A DNA stretch of 64,000 bases from Brumimicrobium sp035497735. Lineage in GTDB: Bacteria; Bacteroidota; Bacteroidia; Flavobacteriales_D; Crocinitomicaceae. The DNA is taken from the NCBI GenBank assembly GCA_035497735.1, contig DATJCX010000037.1:62001-126000 (forward strand), in the 5' to 3' direction. The stretch's first letter is position 1, and each line of letters begins with the position of its first letter. Below are positions 63,375 through 64,000 of this stretch, one piece after another. Under the pieces are notes generated by a model. It made no database searches and had not been told where the DNA came from. It saw nothing but the letters and a program-made list of their open reading frames with translations. A program made the translations under genes and the position numbers.

Positions 63375-64000
63375 CTAATTTTGTAATGACATTCTAGCAT
63401 AAAATATAGCTTGAAAATTATTTAAAGTTTTCCTTTCATTTTCACTATGTTTTAATCTGTTATTTAGAATTATTGACAAGTCGTTGAACTCTTTTAAAAC
63501 GCAATAAGATGGTAAGATTAACTTCATTTCATTCAACATTTTAGTAGTCATACTAGGTACGGCTGACCCAACATTTAAAGCATAAAAATCCAACCCATTT
63601 AAAAAATGATAAGTGTAAAATCCATAATGTTCCCTTTTAATGATGGAATAAAACATTGTGTCAACTGACCAGAAAGGTTTATCAATATAAATAATATTTG
63701 TCAGGGTTCCTTTCCTTGGGATTAAAATGGAAGGTTTATCATGTAAATAATCGTTTACATACTTCATTATACCCCCTGATCCATATAAAGGGTATTTACC
63801 TTCAGAAAGTTTTTTATAATCCTTTCCATACTTAATTTCTATAAAATCAGACAAAAGTTTCACCTCCCATCCCTCTGGCACCTCCTTATCCAACTCCTCA
63901 TTCCAAACCATCTCACCTCCAGAACTCTTAAACGGTTTTCCTTCAAGCTCTGCATTTCCCATTTTTAGGGCTAAATCTTTGTCAATAGGAAACTCAAAAT
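63375..64000 (-). CDS. hsdS: Type I restriction enzyme specificity subunit, partial
   Basis: The reading frame is open to the window edge, so the N-terminal target-recognition domain is missing. About 208 residues are seen: the central linker (FEFPIDKDLALKMGNAEL, EEVPEGWEVK-like stretch WNEELDKEVPEGWEVKLL) and the second target-recognition domain (YGKDYKKLSEGKYPLYGSGGIM, PRKGTLTNIIY, AVPSMTTKMLNEMKLILP), ending in the C-terminal conserved helix (SENERKTLNNFQAIFYAR). It decides which DNA site is recognised. The next gene is the metallophosphoesterase-STAND gene, 27 nt on. Confidence 0.92.
   Translation of the reverse strand, partial: FEFPIDKDLALKMGNAELEGKPFKSSGGEMVWNEELDKEVPEGWEVKLLSDFIEIKYGKDYKKLSEGKYPLYGSGGIMKYVNDYLHDKPSILIPRKGTLTNIIYIDKPFWSVDTMFYSIIKREHYGFYTYHFLNGLDFYALNVGSAVPSMTTKMLNEMKLILPSYCVLKEFNDLSIILNNRLKHSENERKTLNNFQAIFYARMSLQN

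Overview
The window looks like a chromosome segment of a Bacteroidota bacterium, probably in the order Flavobacteriales. The DNA is AT-rich. Coding starts lack Shine-Dalgarno sequences, and many are preceded by the Bacteroidota -7 promoter element TAnnTTTG. Other lineage markers are a PorP/SprF protein, type IX secretion (T9SS) sorting domains of both types, GSCFA and DUF4293 proteins, and a bS16 with a long acidic tail. I cannot name the genus from sequence alone.

Layout. (1) 1-8.4 kb, minus: a T9SS surface module of a 2180-residue secreted protein with calcium-binding-type repeats and a gliding-motility-type C-terminal domain, then a PorP/SprF-like protein, then an OmpA-type TPR/PD40 protein cut by the window edge. 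(2) 8.7-50 kb: ordinary core genome. It holds rimO, DUF1015-yggS-DUF1684, a wecB/deacetylase/GSCFA polysaccharide operon, rpsP-rimM-trmN6, trmD, metG, prfC-comB, a cold-shock protein, a LuxR-type regulator, an ABC-F ATPase, a MATE transporter, fmt, hup, trmH, bTHX, serC-serA, smpB, recR and hpf. Mixed in are exported enzymes: an e(P4)-type phosphatase, an M13 peptidase, an LTA-synthase-like sulfatase, and a PLD/nuclease-like/HhH fusion. (3) 49.96-50.48 kb: three tandem 103-nt repeats, each carrying a terminator-like hairpin, then tRNA-Arg(TCT) and tRNA-Pro(TGG), each with its own terminator. (4) 50.8-64 kb, minus: a defence island. A type I restriction operon (hsdS cut by the window edge at one end, hsdR at the other) encloses a metallophosphoesterase-STAND NTPase, a membrane coiled-coil protein, McrB, McrC, an AlbA_2/Schlafen-like ATPase with an 11-nt tandem repeat in its coding sequence, and a stand-alone winged-helix protein.

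The most novel-looking items are the metallophosphoesterase-STAND protein with its membrane neighbour inside the restriction operon; the three tandem terminator-bearing RNA-like repeats; a set of genes whose -7 box lies only 4-5 nt from the start codon (probable leaderless mRNAs: rimO, trmD, the SirB1-like gene, the LuxR-type regulator, recR); and the 11-nt slippage-prone repeat in the AlbA_2 gene. All functions are inferred by reading motifs; no database search was run.
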